A stretch of 64,000 bases of DNA from Spirometra erinaceieuropaei. Taxonomy: Eukaryota > Platyhelminthes > Cestoda > Diphyllobothriidea > Diphyllobothriidae. The stretch spans positions 25,553 to 89,552 of the forward strand of contig CACRXP010000427.1 in the NCBI GenBank assembly GCA_902702965.1, in the 5' to 3' direction. Positions within the stretch are counted from its first letter, which is position 1. Each line of letters begins with the position of its first letter. A program made the translations under genes and the position numbers. Below, piece after piece: positions 1 through 13,700 of the stretch. The notes beneath the pieces are model-generated. The model ran no database searches and was not told the origin of the DNA. It saw only the letters and a program-made list of their open reading frames with translations.

Positions 1-3000
1 CCAGGGCCAACTAATGCGGCAGTCTATTCAAAAATGCTGATCGATTTCTTCACTTGACGCTTTGACAATGGAGAGCAGCCCCAGCTCTTCGAAACGTCAG
101 CCAGAAAAGTCCCCCGATCCGGTGAGCAATTCATTCTCCTCACATATAATTGCGCTAGGAAAGGCGTGACTTATCTTGTCGGCAGCAAAATTTGCAATAA
201 CGTCTGATATCTTCTGCCAAAGGCCTGCACGGAACACGCCATCTTGCTTACGGTCATCGTATCTCGCCTACGCAACAGTATGAAGAATAGACAGGTGCCC
301 ACTCTCACGTCAAAAACAAAACTCTACTGCGCACTTGTTAGGAGGAGGAGGAGGAGGAGGAGGAGGAGATGATGATGATGATGATGATGTGCGTGTCAAG
401 TGGTATACGGGCCGCCTCGCGATCAACCCAAGGAGGAAAATGCGGAGGTAACTGAGGAAACGACCTTGAGTTAAATAACTGACAGATAAAACGACCACCT
501 CAATGTTGTTTGCCATTTCAATCCTAAAGGAAGTGGGCTGCACTATGGACAACCTGAAACAGCTGCAAATAGGGGAAAGCATATTGAGCAAAATTGAAGA
601 GGGTCGCGAGATGCGACCAACACAACTTTAAGGGGGATTCTGAGGCTGTTATTAAAAGGCGGGAAGAGTACATCAAGATGAGTGTCAAGGTCAGTCGCGG
701 AAACGCGTTTGAAAAGAATCAGTTGCATAGGGTCTCCGGGAAAAAACTCTTCTCAGCCATTGCAGAAAATTCCAATCGTCTGAATGATTGGTGGGATAGA
801 GGACAAACGTGTTTACGGAGCCGACGGTAAATTTCAGAACTCCTCAGAGGCTAACCTTTTGGTCAAAGATTAAAAGCCCACAAAAATCCGGTAATGTGCA
901 ACTCTGATGGGTCATCATTGAAGACGAAGAAGCAAGATAAACAGCACAAATAATCTTGGCTCGGTCATGTTTGGTCGTGTAGCCCCACCAGCGGTAGGAA
1001 GGCCCTAGGCGCCTGCAATACGGGGATGGTGGCAATAGGGGTTTTATGGGTAGGGCCTTAGGACAGGCCAACGGCAATGCGGAAATGTAAAAAGGCAAGG
1101 GCAGTCATAGTCGGACATGTGAAGGCAGTTTAAAGGAGGTGAAATTCGAATACTTAGTATAAAACTTAAAAGGTTATGTCGAACAATTTGCGGAAACAGT
1201 TCGGATGTACGGTACAAGGAAAAAAATGAAACGGGGAACGCATTGCTAAGGTCGATCCGCAAAGTGTTCAAAGAAAGTGGTGGGCGATCGGGACGAGGAC
1301 GCAGAACAAAGCGAAGAAACGGTCACGCGAAGCAGTAACGCAACTGAAGTGACGTTAGTGTGTCGTGGAATTTTTAATTTAAAAGAGGGGAACCCAAAAT
1401 GAAGGAATAGCCCATGAAACCGTGAAGTCAGTTGTTGAACGGGACTGAGAGTGCTAATTGATTGCGCAGTCCCGAGGGTTTGAAAAACGGATGCATGCAA
1501 TCGGTATGAATAAATATTTTTAAATATTTCATTTGCAGACCATAAGTGAGCAAACCGAGCACAATGGGGGAACGCGTTTGGACAAAGCCGCGGAGGTTAC
1601 CAAAGTGCAAGAGGCAATCAATTCACCTCACAGTGTACAGCATTTGCAAGAAGAAGGACTGCCGAAATCGAGGGTACTATGCCAATGACGCGGACCAATG
1701 ACGCTGCAAGTATTGCGACAGCATACGGATGGATGTATGCCAAAGTATGCCAGTATACCCAAGTGGGCATGGCTTTAGATGCGGTCGATGCAGAACAAGC
1801 ATTTCTATACAACGACTGTGGACATATTTTACGGGTTCTTGAATGAGCGCAGTAGAAGAACTCAACACGACGTGAACTGATCACCTTCTTAAAAAGTTTG
1901 GAATGGAATCATCTGAACGATTGGGATTAAGATAAAAGAACTGTTTTACGTTAGATAACCTGTTTTCAAAATACACCGAGATACCGATTTGGGCTGGTGC
2001 GGTGTTTGACCAAAGCAGGCTGACATTAATGAAGGTGATGCCAACCTGCCTGAATTTTCTCTAAGGTGCTGCAGTGATTAGGTGTGCGACTTCCTTTAGC
2101 ATAAACCGCACAACAACATAATATAGTACAGCACCCGGCAGGGTACGTGCTCGAAAACACTCCTGGACAAGGTGAAGTAAATTGGGAGGAACTTTCCTCA
2201 GGCACAGAGCAAAATTGTTTCATGCTAATGGCGCTCAACAAACACTGCCGCAAACGTCTCGGCAAGCAGACCCGTGAGTTGATATATGACTCAGATAGTG
2301 AAAATGTGATGAATATGCGGCAGAAAAGCAGCGCGTGGGAACGGATATCCTGCGTCTTTCGTAAGCCCGGCCCATTTACATCACTAAGGAACTTCACATC
2401 GGGAGGTTGTCTGGCACATTTAATTCATTAGTAAAATTTTGCTGAATATGTCAAGGGCACTCTTCCTAGGAAAAACGCACGCAGATCACCCCGCCGAAGC
2501 ACCTCGGTGACGTAACCTGGCCGTACGCACTAACTGGAGTGTGATCGGAAAGGAGTAAAGACGTTGACACCAGTTACCTAGCCACGCGCTGGATTAGGAA
2601 GGAACGTGACAGCATGGCTAACTGGAAGCCAAATCTAAGTCCCAATTTTGCCTACTCAAAATCGATTAACTGTACGCATGTCTCTGCGCCCCGTCCTCCT
2701 CTTCCCCCTTGTGACAGGGCTCTACCTAACCCTCGCTGACTTACTGCTTCCTCTCCCCTACTTTCTCTCACCTCCATTCACATAGCCCGTTTGCATGAAA
2801 AGACGAGCCTTAATCGACTGCTCTTATCGCTCACAGGTTTCGCTTTGCACATAGTTCCCATATAAATGTACAGGTTAGATGAGAATTTATGGAAAGCACG
2901 CGTATGCACGCCATATGCTCTCCTGAATTACTCAATGGGAATTTTCGAAACTTTAAATACTCAAAAATAATTCAATAGGTTGACCGTAAATCGTTCATCG

Positions 3001-5800
3001 GGCGCGGCTGCGGGATGAAACCTTACCATTGGCCCTATCGAACTATGCACAAAAGTCGGTCTTCAGTATGCTTGGAGCCGATTAATCCTACATTTACACG
3101 CTCGCTGATACTAAATAAGGCATACAGGATGTGGTGACGAAAGTGCGGACGGAGATGGTTTCGATATACCGAGGCGAACCAATACAAGTACAACAAGTGT
3201 AGTTGTGCACATATGTTGTTGGGGGATACGATGAGAATGTGGGTAAGTTGGAACGTTAAGCGACTTCGTCAGTGGTTCTGTGTGCCTGGTCTACGCTCCT
3301 GATCTACCGGAGTGTTTTCTATACTCCGAAGACATGTTTGGTTTCAAAGACCCGAAATACTATGTAGTTGTTTATTGCGACGCCGACAGAAATTGTGCTT
3401 ACAAAGTAGACAGTATCTTCCCCAGCGCTATGACCGTTATATATGATGGGGCGTCACTGGTGATTTCTCCGGCCTCAAGTTACTGGGAGGGACCATTGGC
3501 TCAGTATGCTGGCTAGCTGGCGACAGCTCGCTCATTGTGATTGTTTTATTCATGTCCCTTTAGAGATTCAATAAGATTTAAACTGAGCTGCACGACTGAT
3601 TCTTTGTTGAACTTTAGGGAGCAGTGGCCGGTAATAAGGCCTTTGGTATTGTATTAGATAAGTTGGTACAGGCACACAGTCTATACCTTCTGAAGAATTT
3701 CCTGTTAGTCCAGTAGCTGATGTACATACCAGGATGTTGGCGAGAGTTTAGAGAGTAAGAGCCAAGCAGGGTTACCTTGAGCAAGTAATGACTTTTTGTC
3801 AGTAATACTGGCATGCGCGTTTCACCCTGGGCATCAATTTTCCTGAATTTATTAATTACTCTCTAGAGTCCGCAGTTTGTCTGAAATCATTAGAAACTTT
3901 ACAAGATTCGCGGATGAATTTCGGATTCATTCCATAAACAGCCTTTCTAAACGCTAAGTTGTAATGAGATCGGCTACCTACAGATCCAGATAACGCTGCT
4001 AATTTATGGTAGTTTAGTTAAGCCAGTATGGGGCCGAGCTGCACGGTTGTGTACTGACTAAAATCGTTTTGCTTTAGTGTGCTAAAATACATCTGTAAAC
4101 CTATACACAACTTTCAATAACAATTAGACGTCAAGGTGTATCCTCGGGGCTAATGTGTATCGTCTTATTTGAATAATGTATATAACCTTTGAAAATTGAT
4201 CTCTTGCGTCCAAGGATAGAAAGATACATATCCAACAGGCGCAATAATTTGAACAAAAACGACATACAAGAGCACCATGTGAACCTCTTCCAAGCACAGA
4301 AAATCAGCCTTGAACCTTAAGGAAGCCTCATACTTAATCTACAAGTCTGTTGCATCGCTGTAAAGAAGTCATCTTTGAAGAACCTCGCCGACACCTAACA
4401 ACTGGCAAGATTTCTTCATTGTCCACAGACACGGACTGAACTCAGACATTTTCAGACCCGCTGCAGTGCCAGCCGGTCCAACCTATCTCTCACGTCACAA
4501 AACACCACCGCCACATCATAAATTCCACGAATTTCCTGCGCAATCATAAAATATAAGCATAATCACCACACACCTTAACAATGAAGACAGTTCAAACTTC
4601 TGTTCATTGCGACCGCACATTCGAATCACGCATCCACGTAGTTGACCACCTTAAAATTTATCTCATGGTGACCGGAATGCCAGTTAATACAGTCTCGACA
4701 TACATCTGACAGGCACGTCCTACCTGCTCACATTGTTTGAGGCCATTGAGACGAAGAATGGTCAAATTCGGTCACAAGCGCACTCATAGAAAACAGCGAG
4801 GATGGAACACAGTTTGGGCCCAACACCCATTCCATCCTGTGGAGAATGCTGTCGACAGTGATTTCCGGCTCATATTTAAAAATATCAAGTCCAGCCGCTC
4901 TTGAACGTGGTGGACGTCTTTCGTTGCTTCCTGAAGGCCAGTACTGACACCATATGGCCTCCTACGAGTCCATTTAAGGTCTTAGGGATTCGCTCGAGTT
5001 CCCAACGGACGTCATCACTGTCTTTGGAAAGGTGACGATAGTCTTGGCCGACACTACACCTTTGGCACACCCAGCTCCTGATGCAATTACCTACCTAATT
5101 ATCGGCATAGGTGATTCGTCAACAATAACTGGCAGGTTAAACTTAACTTCTAGTACTTTTTCTGAAACACCATTGATTAGTGAGGCTAGCACAGGCATAT
5201 TTGGACGGAGGCTGCTAGCCGTAAAGTACATTAGTTGCTTCCTTTGGACCATCGACCCATGCACCAAATACCCCTAACCTTCGCTGTCCGGTCCTATACT
5301 AACAAGCTCGATCCCCGGGCTGGACTGACCAATACTTCGTCCATGTACTCCATTGCCCATCTTTGATTTTCTTGCATAAAATGACACCATTCGTGTTTCG
5401 CTGGTAAAAAAGACGTTTTCAGCTTCCCACTTCAGACGGCGAAATTCCCTATGACGTCTCCACCTATTCCAATTGATCTTTTACGCATCCACCCCTTCAT
5501 TACATGTCCTGCTTCCCAGCACAGCCTCCCCCATAAAGAGAGAGTTGAGATAAAAACAAGCTGGTCTCTGACCTTTCGGTCTCAACTGGCATGAACAAGG
5601 ACGGGCTGACATGGACACAAGTACGTCTATGCTGTCAGCTGTGGATGGTTCAGCAAAATATCAAGGCCACATTCACCCCATCCCCAAGCCCCGATGCAAG
5701 ATTCAGACAGGTTCACTCAGTCAGTCAGTGTATTTGAGAGAAATAGGCGTACGCCTTTGAACTCCCTATTTGTACAGAAAAAATCGATAAATTGGCAGAA
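1..5800. other. Intergenic DNA, no recognisable gene
   Basis: Apart from the microsatellite near position 341 I see no gene in this stretch. Open frames are short (under about 125 codons), occur on both strands and match no family I know. One frame at 3280-3516 (+, 78 codons) has a protein-like composition, with Tyr/Val-rich and Asp-rich segments, but has no recognisable domain and no clear splice signals tying it to other exons. Pieces of very old transposons may be present but I cannot assign them. Confidence 0.5.
341..389. repeat. Trinucleotide microsatellite (GGA)n followed by (GAT)n
   Basis: About nine GGA units run directly into about seven GAT units. The short Ser/Pro-rich reading frame across it on the minus strand is a product of the repeat and not a gene. 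Confidence 0.95.
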
Positions 5801-5819
5801 TGTGAAGAAATTACAGCAT

Positions 5820-6180
5820 TAAATGAATGCAGCCACTGATTCACATATGTCATTTGTCTCATGGCAAAAAAGTCACATAGTCCGCTTGTTGCTGCAGCAT
5901 ATGTCTGTCAAGCCGGCATTTAAATGTCGCCACAGATTGAGACATGACAAGCGTCTCGGGCAGGTTATTCCATGGTTCCACGACACGGTTGGAGAAGAAA
6001 TACTTCCTCACATTCAATCTACCCTGGAGCACACGTAGCTTGAAGGGATGTCCCCGGAGGTTAGTTGTTGTGGCAGGTTGGAAAAAGTCATCGTACCGGA
6101 GGGCGCAGTCCAAAGCACGCACGATACGGAAAGTTTATATCAAGTCTCCGCGCAACTGCCTATATCTTAATCTAATCACT
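5820..6180 (-). mobile_element. LINE reverse-transcriptase C-terminal relic (jockey/CR1-like)
   Basis: The minus-strand translation runs YRQLRGDLI, a stop, then TFRIVRALDCALRYDDFF, LRGHPFKLR, RLNVRKYFFSNRV and VEPWNNLPE, ending near FKCRLDRHM. This LRGDL ... RGH.FKL ... R..FF..RVV..WN.LP order is the stereotyped tail downstream of the RT domain in jockey/CR1-type non-LTR retrotransposons. Only the last ~110 codons survive, with one in-frame stop in the upstream part. It is bounded abruptly at about 6180 by a plus-strand LINE fragment, so it is a dead 5'-truncated copy. Confidence 0.8.
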
Positions 6181-7367
6181 TCTCTTCGTAATGAGCGGCA
6201 GTCAGTGGTAGTTATTTACTTTGCTCTTAGCAAAGCCTTTGACAAGGTGCCCCATAGACGTCTTTTAGTAAAATTGGAAGCTTTCGGCATCCGGCCGCCT
6301 CTACTCGACTTCATCAGGTCCTATCTGTCCAACCGATATCAGAAAGTCATGGTCGGTAATAGCTTTCGACACCCCACTCGATCACGAGTGGCGTACTCCA
6401 AGGAACGGTTCTGGGTCCGCTACTGTTCCTTCTGTACATCAATGATATTTCGACTGAACTCGGAAATTCGCAAACTTTTACTTATGCCGATGACCTCAAG
6501 TGTGTTTACTCATACTCTAAGGACACCGCAAATGTTTTTGTTGAAAAAATAAATGCCCATCTACTACGCTTAAGCAGATGGGGTTCGACATGGCAGATGG
6601 AGTTTTCATCATTCAAGTGTAGTTTCATGTCTTTTGGTCCTACCAAACTTCCTGGTCCCATAATTTTTCAGAATAACCCACTCTCAGAATGCCTCACCAT
6701 AAAGGACCTAGGTCTAAGTTATACAAATAAACTTGCTTTATCACCTCATACAGATAGAATCTCTGCCAAAGCCGCGCAGATATGTGGATTCATATCGCAT
6801 GATTTTTTCCTTCCGGAAATGAAGCTAAGACTTTATCAAATGTTTGTTCTTCCAGTCCTCGAATATTGCTGTCCTTTCTTCGGTTTAATGAACGCCTGCG
6901 ACCGTAATAAAATCGAAAATGTTCAGAGGGTTTTCACTCGGAAACTGTTCTCTCAAGCTTCGTCCAGTATTTCTTATAGTCAGAGATGTCAGCTGGCGAA
7001 GATTAAGTTTTTGTGGGTTAGAAGACTCGAAGCTGGCCTTTGCTTCCTTTTTCGCATCAACTCTAGCTCCAGTCTTCCGCACATTGACACTCTCACTCCG
7101 AGAGATCGGTCCTATGTCACGCGCAATTCCTGCATGGTGATTCCGCCGCCTCTTTGTACTACATCTAAGCGCTCCCTCTTCTTTGCTTCCAAATATGCCT
7201 TCCTTTGGAATAATCTTCCGCCTGAAATTAGATTATGGCCTAAGTTACTGGTATTCAAGTCGAAATTACGCAACCATCTTACACCGGAAAGCATAAAGGC
7301 ACTGTTACCGGTCTCATTCCCGAATACTCAGATTCTTGACTTCGAGAAGGGTCCTCCTGGGATTTAG
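6181..7367 (+). pseudogene. Non-LTR retrotransposon reverse transcriptase, frameshifted and inactive (CR1/jockey-like)
   Basis: Most of an RT domain plus its C-terminal region is readable. The first part (6181 to about 6362) reads ITSLRNERQSVVVIYF and SKAFDKVPHRRLL in one frame. It then shifts and continues to the stop at 7365-7367 with SGVLQGTVLGPLLFLLYIND, TYADDLKCVY, the thumb-like WQMEFSSFKCSFMSFG segment and the late NKIENVQRVFTRKL and WNNLPPEIR motifs. The motif C YADD aspartates are present. In motif A the usual catalytic Asp before FSKAFD is replaced (FALSKAFD), so even without the frameshift the enzyme would be dead. No endonuclease domain or 5' half is present; the fragment starts at the junction with an oppositely oriented LINE tail. 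The family level (non-LTR RT) is secure; the clade is inference from the motif style. Confidence 0.85.
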
Positions 7368-7379
7368 TGGTAGATTAAG

Positions 7380-9500
7380 TGGTAACTCTTAATTATATCA
7401 TTAGAAACCCCTGTTTTGAATTGGTTTCTAAATCCACTGCTATCACTCCCCCCCATAGCGACAATTTTCGCTGTTTTAGATGTCATCTCCCGCATTCCGA
7501 CCTCATGCGGTCTGTCGACGCTCACGGCGGAACCCTCAGTATTCACTGTCTACTAATAGTTCGGTCGTACCTCCCTTCCTCACTGCTCGGCTGAGCTCGA
7601 AGCGTGCTGTGGCCGATCGCATCTCGGTTCCTCTCGTCTGGCCTCTTTGACGCGGCGTACCAATCCGGCCCAGACGATCTCAATTGTGAATACCTAATAC
7701 AATGCCATATGCAGGCCAGTCCTGTCTGACCCCTACACCCAGAGACTCCTTTACCACAAGCATCACCATCGATAATAACGTCGCCACGCCACCACCAGCT
7801 CAGCAACCACAGTCCTATCCTATGGCTACTGCCACCGCATGTTTGCATCACTTATCAACCTGCTACGGCACTCGCGAATCCATGGCACTGAGAGAGGCGT
7901 TCTAGTGGCATGCACCCCGCCGCAACCGTCTCATCTGCCAACACTGCCCAAAGATATTTCATCATTTCACGAATCTTTTTAGTCGTAGGCACTTTCATGA
8001 AAACATGCAGTTGATGACCACAGACCTTACGCTTCCAACACATCTCGTTCCACCAGTCTAGGTGCCACACTCCCATCCCCTAACAAAACCTAAGACACAT
8101 GGACAGAGCATACGACGCTCATGTCGGAGCGAAGTATGCCCTTTGTCGCAACCTGGTGTCAGACCGGGTCACGTATGGCACATGTAGATCGACTGTTCAA
8201 GCTGTCAGCTACTGCGCTCAGTCCCAAAGCCCGATGACTGATCGGCTCAGACGGTGGACTGTTGCATGTAAGAAGGTAGAGGGAGCAAGCTGCTACTGGA
8301 GAATCTGCGTCCGCGGCATCAAAGCAATACAATAATTATGGTAGTCTGATTATATCATGATGCGCTAAGGGTCGTGGCTTGAATTGATGCCAGTCAAATC
8401 GACAACTCGATTGTCAAGGTCAGTACTGTGTGTACGTGTGGTGCCTGGATCGATAACTTGGAGACGGACTCAGTGGTTCCTTCGTGATACGGCCCCAGTG
8501 GCATCCTAACGAACGTGAATTCCGAGCTCCCGTTTCTGTGAAAGCCAGATACATTTTCCTCAGACAAGGTCGTACGTAACACGCGTAAACTGGTCATTCA
8601 GCTCTGTCAACAAATGCGTCCGCGTCCGCCTACTATCACCTTGACATCGCCTGGCCATCGGAGAACGGTAGATGGAGAGAAGAGGGTCCTGTAGACGCAG
8701 TGCAAGCCAGCCTCCCTGTAAACTACTTCACCCGCAAATCACCTGTGTACAGCTCTCGACGGCCGGCCTCTCGTCCACTTCAAAACAGGCGTTCTAAGAT
8801 AAAACGTAGAAATAGGAACCACCACTGTAGTACTGGTGATTATGGGCTAGATCCGGGAAGGATACTTACCATCGTCTTCTAACACTAATCCTCGCCCAAG
8901 TCCTAAACTTAACCGAATCCCTAATTTCAACCCTAACTCTAAACTTAAATTCAACTTTAACGCAGATCCTAACACCAACCCCGTCCATTATTTCTTAGGA
9001 TTACGGCGTAAGACCCTCTATATTGCGGGATTTATTCCTTTACCCTACATTTTTACTATTTAATTAATTTACAACTGCACCGACACTATCGGGTGGGCGT
9101 CAGATAATATTGTGAACATGTTTCAAGGTACCTAAACCGAAGACAGAGAGATGACATAAGACTAATAAGCCTATTTTTCCGGCAATTACGTCTTTATCTT
9201 CTTTGGTCGCCGTGTTTGGACAAGATATGGCGGAGGCTGAAGTACAATCTAGCTCGAAAATCAAAATGGTCATGGTAGCTTAGCCGTTTGGACTGTTCAA
9301 CGGATACTCTAGCGCTCAGATGTAGTCGCCTTGCTGTATCAGACGCCTTTATATGACGAGTAGATAAAGCAGTAGGCGCCATTATCACCAATAAGTCAGT
9401 TTATTAAGGGAATACTGGCTTTCGCCCTAGAGCTCCTTGTTCATATCTATAAACAGAAATAGAATCACTTGCTACATCAGTAACTTTGGAAATTCAAGTC
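7380..9500. other. Intergenic DNA between LINE relics, no recognisable gene
   Basis: Short frames only, the longest about 100 codons on the minus strand at 7543-7851, with no domain I recognise. The first few hundred bases may be the 3' region of the plus-strand LINE. A degenerate telomere-like tract lies at about 8880-8990. Confidence 0.45.
8880..8990. repeat. Degenerate telomere-like (CCCTAA/TTAGGG-type) tract
   Basis: A run of imperfect units such as CTAATC, CCTAAACTTAACC, CAACCCTAACTCTAAAC and CCTAACACCAACC. The period is loosely six bases and the C-rich strand is on top, like a strongly decayed (CCCTAA)n array. I find no convincing inverted repeats at its edges, unlike two of the other tracts in this window. 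Confidence 0.6.
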
Positions 9501-9522
9501 AACGGTAAGTGCGAGCCTAGCG

Positions 9523-9800
9523 CTAACTGCCGCCGCTAAGACAGTCGTGATTATAGGTAAAGTAGTTTCTCAGCAGATGAGCGTCTTGTCTGTACTCAAA
9601 GGATTCAATAGTTTCGAAAATAACCACCGCATCAGGGAGTTCGTCCCATGCCCCAATGACCCTCTGCAAGAAGGCGTTCCGTCGGACGTCCGTATGGGCC
9701 GGATTCCTCTGCAGTTTAAAGGGGTTGTAGTGACCGAGGACGTCAAAGGTTGCACACACCCAAGTAGCGAAGCGCTGGAAAGAGATCCTGGCCAAAGTTG
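9523..9800 (-). mobile_element. LINE C-terminal relic, second lineage
   Basis: The minus-strand frame contains GHYNPFKLQRNPAHTDVRRN, AFLQRVIGAWDELPD and a Phe/Tyr-rich tail. It has the same layout as the relic at 5820-6180 (GH..FKL ... R..F..RV...WD.LPD) with different residues, so it is a separate LINE lineage or a much older copy. Upstream RT motifs are absent. Confidence 0.65.
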
Positions 9801-10149
9801 ATCTGAATAGGGTCGTCAGATAGACACGATACTCATCGACACATAAAGGAAGAAGGAACGTCAAGTGAGCGAGAAGATATAATGGACAGAGATGGGAATT
9901 GAAAAGGCGTATAATAATAGTGAATAGTACAGGTAGAACGAGCTACAACTGTGGAGAAACCTGTCTGGATGGGGAGGCGACTCCGACATTCTAGCTAATT
10001 AACCGCTGTGAGCAACTGCAAGGAAGGGCTGAGGGAGGTGGTGACGTAGAAAGATGGCGAGCGATACGGGCGTCATAATAAGTTGCGGTAAAAAGGGTCA
10101 GCGGAAGTGAGTGGAAGGGACACCTGTCATCATCACCAGCACGCGGCTA

Positions 10150-10375
10150 GGCCATCTCCATCCTAGGTCCGCACGTCAAAAAAGTGTTTCCTCATTCAAA
10201 CAGCCCCATCAAAGTCGTGGGACGTTACGTCGTGATAACGCAGACGGTTGGTCCGGCCAATTTAAAGAATTCGTCAAAATCTAGGGCGCACTCGCGGCCT
10301 CAGGAAAACCGGTTATTTTGCATGAGGTCGCCGCGCAGTTGCCTGTAATTGAGAGGAAACAAATTTAGTTCAGCC
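10150..10375 (-). mobile_element. LINE C-terminal relic, frame-disrupted
   Basis: Reading the minus strand from about 10370 downwards gives LNYRQLRGDL, a stop, GRECALDFDEFFKLA and then, in another frame, MRKHFFDVRT. This is the LRGDL...CALDFDEFF...RKHFF signature of the same LINE region seen at 5820-6180, broken by a stop and a frameshift. It lies directly upstream of the double-CAP gene but is oriented against it. Confidence 0.6.
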
Positions 10376-10559
10376 GCTGACAGGTACTGCCGCACTCACC
10401 GATTTGCTTCAAAGACGCAAAGAATTTAAATACTTTCTCGAGATTAACTGTCTGCAATCTGCAAGGCGAAATTTACAGCCGGTAATTACTATTGTTTAAC
10501 GCAATCGCAATAGTCAAGGTTTGTTTATACTTTCTGGCGGAATTTAAAATATTTGGTAG

Positions 10560-10794
10560 ATGAACGAGAACGAAGATTTCAACGACGAATGTTTAAGAGA
10601 GCATAATCGAGTCAGAAGAAACCACAATGTTAAGCCTTTACGCCACAGTCACGCACTTGATCGAACAGCTCAGGAATGGGCAGATAATTTACTGAAAAAA
10701 GACGTTGTAACAAATAGCCCTTTGTCCAGCCGCGGCGAACTTGGCGAAAGTATCAGTAAAAGGACAAGTACAAACAATTCAGTCGATATTTCGG
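10560..10794 (+). CDS. Double-CAP gene, exon 1
   Basis: Codes residues 1-78, the first half of CAP domain 1 including the helix EHNRVR and the LGES motif with the retained cavity Glu63. The usual cavity His is Asn52. It ends in phase 1 at a GGTAAAA donor. Confidence 0.85.
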
Positions 10795-13700
10795 GTAAAA
10801 TATTTTCCAAATAACCGACTTAACTCTTTGCAGGAGCGGAGGTCGTTGCTCAGTGGTATAACGACATACAAAGTTACAATTTTGAGACTGGGGCCGGTGC
10901 TGCAGGTTAATAAGTCTTATTTGTAAATTCAAGAGACTACTGTTCTGTTCTTTTATAGTGGTTTGTCATGGCTAAAATATTTGCTCATTTTAATTAGACC
11001 GCGTTTACAAAGTAAGCTGTAGATTAATTGACATACACTCGGTTATTTGATGACGGTCATCACACGGTCATATCCCGAGCAAAGACTGTAATGCGTATAG
11101 TTAGGCTGATTCAAATTATTGATCTTAAAGTTATGACTGAAAGAACACTTTAATTAGGCAGGATTGGTGGCATGCCCCTTCAGAATATTATGATTTTCAC
11201 TGTAGTCAATCCGGAAGCCACATGTAGAATGTGTGTCAAAAGGGACGCAGATTGTGTTTTGCGAAGATGATTAGATGCGCCTTACTTTTATAAGAAAAAG
11301 GACAAAATTAGGATTAATCGTTAAACCAAGGTTTTCCGTATCACTTGCAAAGAAAAAGCGTTTCTATGGGTGCTTTATTTCCTTGATAATTTAAGTAGTC
11401 ACCAGGATCTTCTCTGGTTGCTAAGTGCAACGTTAACCAGTTGGTCGCTGTCTGATTTCGAGGATTTGCAGAGTCCCTTGCAGTGAGCCTTCGCTTCAAA
11501 AATCATTAGACAGATTTCTGCCTTATTTTTGATACCTAGATAAATAAGATGGTTTTTGAAAAGGCAAAAAAACGCTCGCATGCTTACATTTCCCAAGACG
11601 GTTGAAGAGCTCTGTGACAGTCGTATTCGGCATGAGCATGAGCGGCAATAAATATTTGCTACAAACTTCGCACATCTTACAACCGCGTTCGCAGCAGTCC
11701 TAATACATTTTACATGTGTAAAATCGGTTTCAAATGTGTTTATGTTGAAAAAGTGTATTTTCTTTAGGAAATTTTACACAGATGGTTTGGGCTCGCACTC
11801 GTGAAGTCGGTTTTGGAAAAGCAAGCGCAAGGGGACAGTGTGTTGTTGTTGCTCATTATCGCCCACCTGGAAATATTCGAGGCCGATACCTTGAAAATAT
11901 TTATCCGCCCATAAGCGCTGAAGAACTTCAACCAAAACAGTCAAATATGGGTGAAAAAGGTACGTCCTTGATATTAAGTTTAAGCAAGGGTCATATAAAT
12001 GCTCATATATGTGACATCAAAGGTCTCGTATTTCACGGGTTTATGCTGTGTTTCTTTCTATTCTGACGCTCATTTCGGCGCTCCCTTAAGGTTTCTCATG
12101 CATCTCCAAAGCCGCAGATACGTTCGGTTTGACAAATAATTCCCAAAATATAACAAATCCGAAAAAATACATATCAAAGCGCTCATTAAAACACTCCTTG
12201 ACCACTAATCCAAAGCAAGTTAATTCACCAAATATTTTAATAGCCAATTGATAATTTTTCGTATATTTACCACTGGTCTTTTTAGTCGCGTTTTTGTCAG
12301 TTCGCAAAGTTCTTCGGAATTCTGATGAAGAGACTTGCCCTACGGGGAACAAATTACGGATTTAAATTAAGGATTTGACTTTACGCTCCCTTAGTAGTTA
12401 CTTCTGAGATTTTTTATAAGCTGGATATTACCCGATTTGTACATTCCGGACAGAAAAGTACAGTTACTGTGTGCTAACTATTTTTTTGTTTAGATTCAAA
12501 GGAAGTCTGGAAAAAGACGTTTACTGAGCGTGAAGTTGATGCAAAAGGCAATCATTTTGATGTTAAAAAGGAGGTAGTTGAAACAAAAGACAAAGAAGGA
12601 AACGTAAGTGAGAACTTGGATTTCATCGTATTTTATCCCTTACCCTATATTAAACAAAGCGTTGCTTTTATAAAACCGCAAATACTCCTGTTATGCGTTT
12701 TAACACTTGCGCATAATTTCGCTAGATGTTCAAAGTCTGTAAAATATGGAGGACCAATCTTCGTTGCAAACGAGTTGCTCAACTCAATAGCGCGGCGAAT
12801 TTGTCATGCGGGTGTATTTTTTGCTTTCAAACGAGTGCGATGTATGTATTCTACTTCATTTTACCGTTTTATCTACCACACATATCTCGATAACTTTTTG
12901 CAAAATTTACAGATACATCGACGGGTTGTCAGTAGTTACACGAATTGTGATCCATTTTCAATGAATACTCCAGAAACCACGAAATCAACCACTCCGAGTG
13001 AAAGAATCGTAAGTTTTTGCAACTATTTGCAGTGAATGTTATTCTAGCGACCAAAGCCAATTTTGGAAATAAAACGATGGTGCTTTTATGACGAAACGCT
13101 ACTTAGCATAGGAAAAGGTCATTTTAATGGTCCGATGAATCTTTTTTATTTGTGAGTGACTAGTGTTTTTTCGCGGATTTCATAAAAAGGATATCGCGAA
13201 AGGTATTCTTTTATGGACCCTAAAAGGGACTTTTTCTCACATGTACGACATTTTGATTGTCGCTTTTAGTTGTATTCAACAGCAACGGCAGCAGCACCAC
13301 CTCTGTCATCAATCAAACACGAGGAGTTTGTGCAAGAAATTGTGGCAACCCATAACTGGTATAGAGAAAAGCACGGATCCCCAGACCTCGTCCTGAGTTC
13401 GGTAGGTTAACAGTCTGCGTCATCTTTCCTCAACGCTGGAGCACACAAAAGTCGTTTAACCAGCGTACTAAGTTTTTTCATAATAAGAGACAGAGAAATT
13501 TTATACTTTTGTGACAACTACACGTGTGCTCTGTAAGAGTACTGACTTCTGCATGTGCGCAATGTGTGTGTATGCTAAATGTGCGCCTCTCATGAAGGGC
13601 GTGGTGCAATTTACGTGTTTGCGCGGGCTAGCGCGAATTGTTGTTGTTCCTAGTAAGTCGGAGGGTGACACTGTCGCGCCTTGGCATACAGGGCGTCGTC

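Noticed and set aside
310..591. Ser/Pro-rich 93-codon frame
   Set aside because: It is the translation of the GGA/GAT microsatellite.
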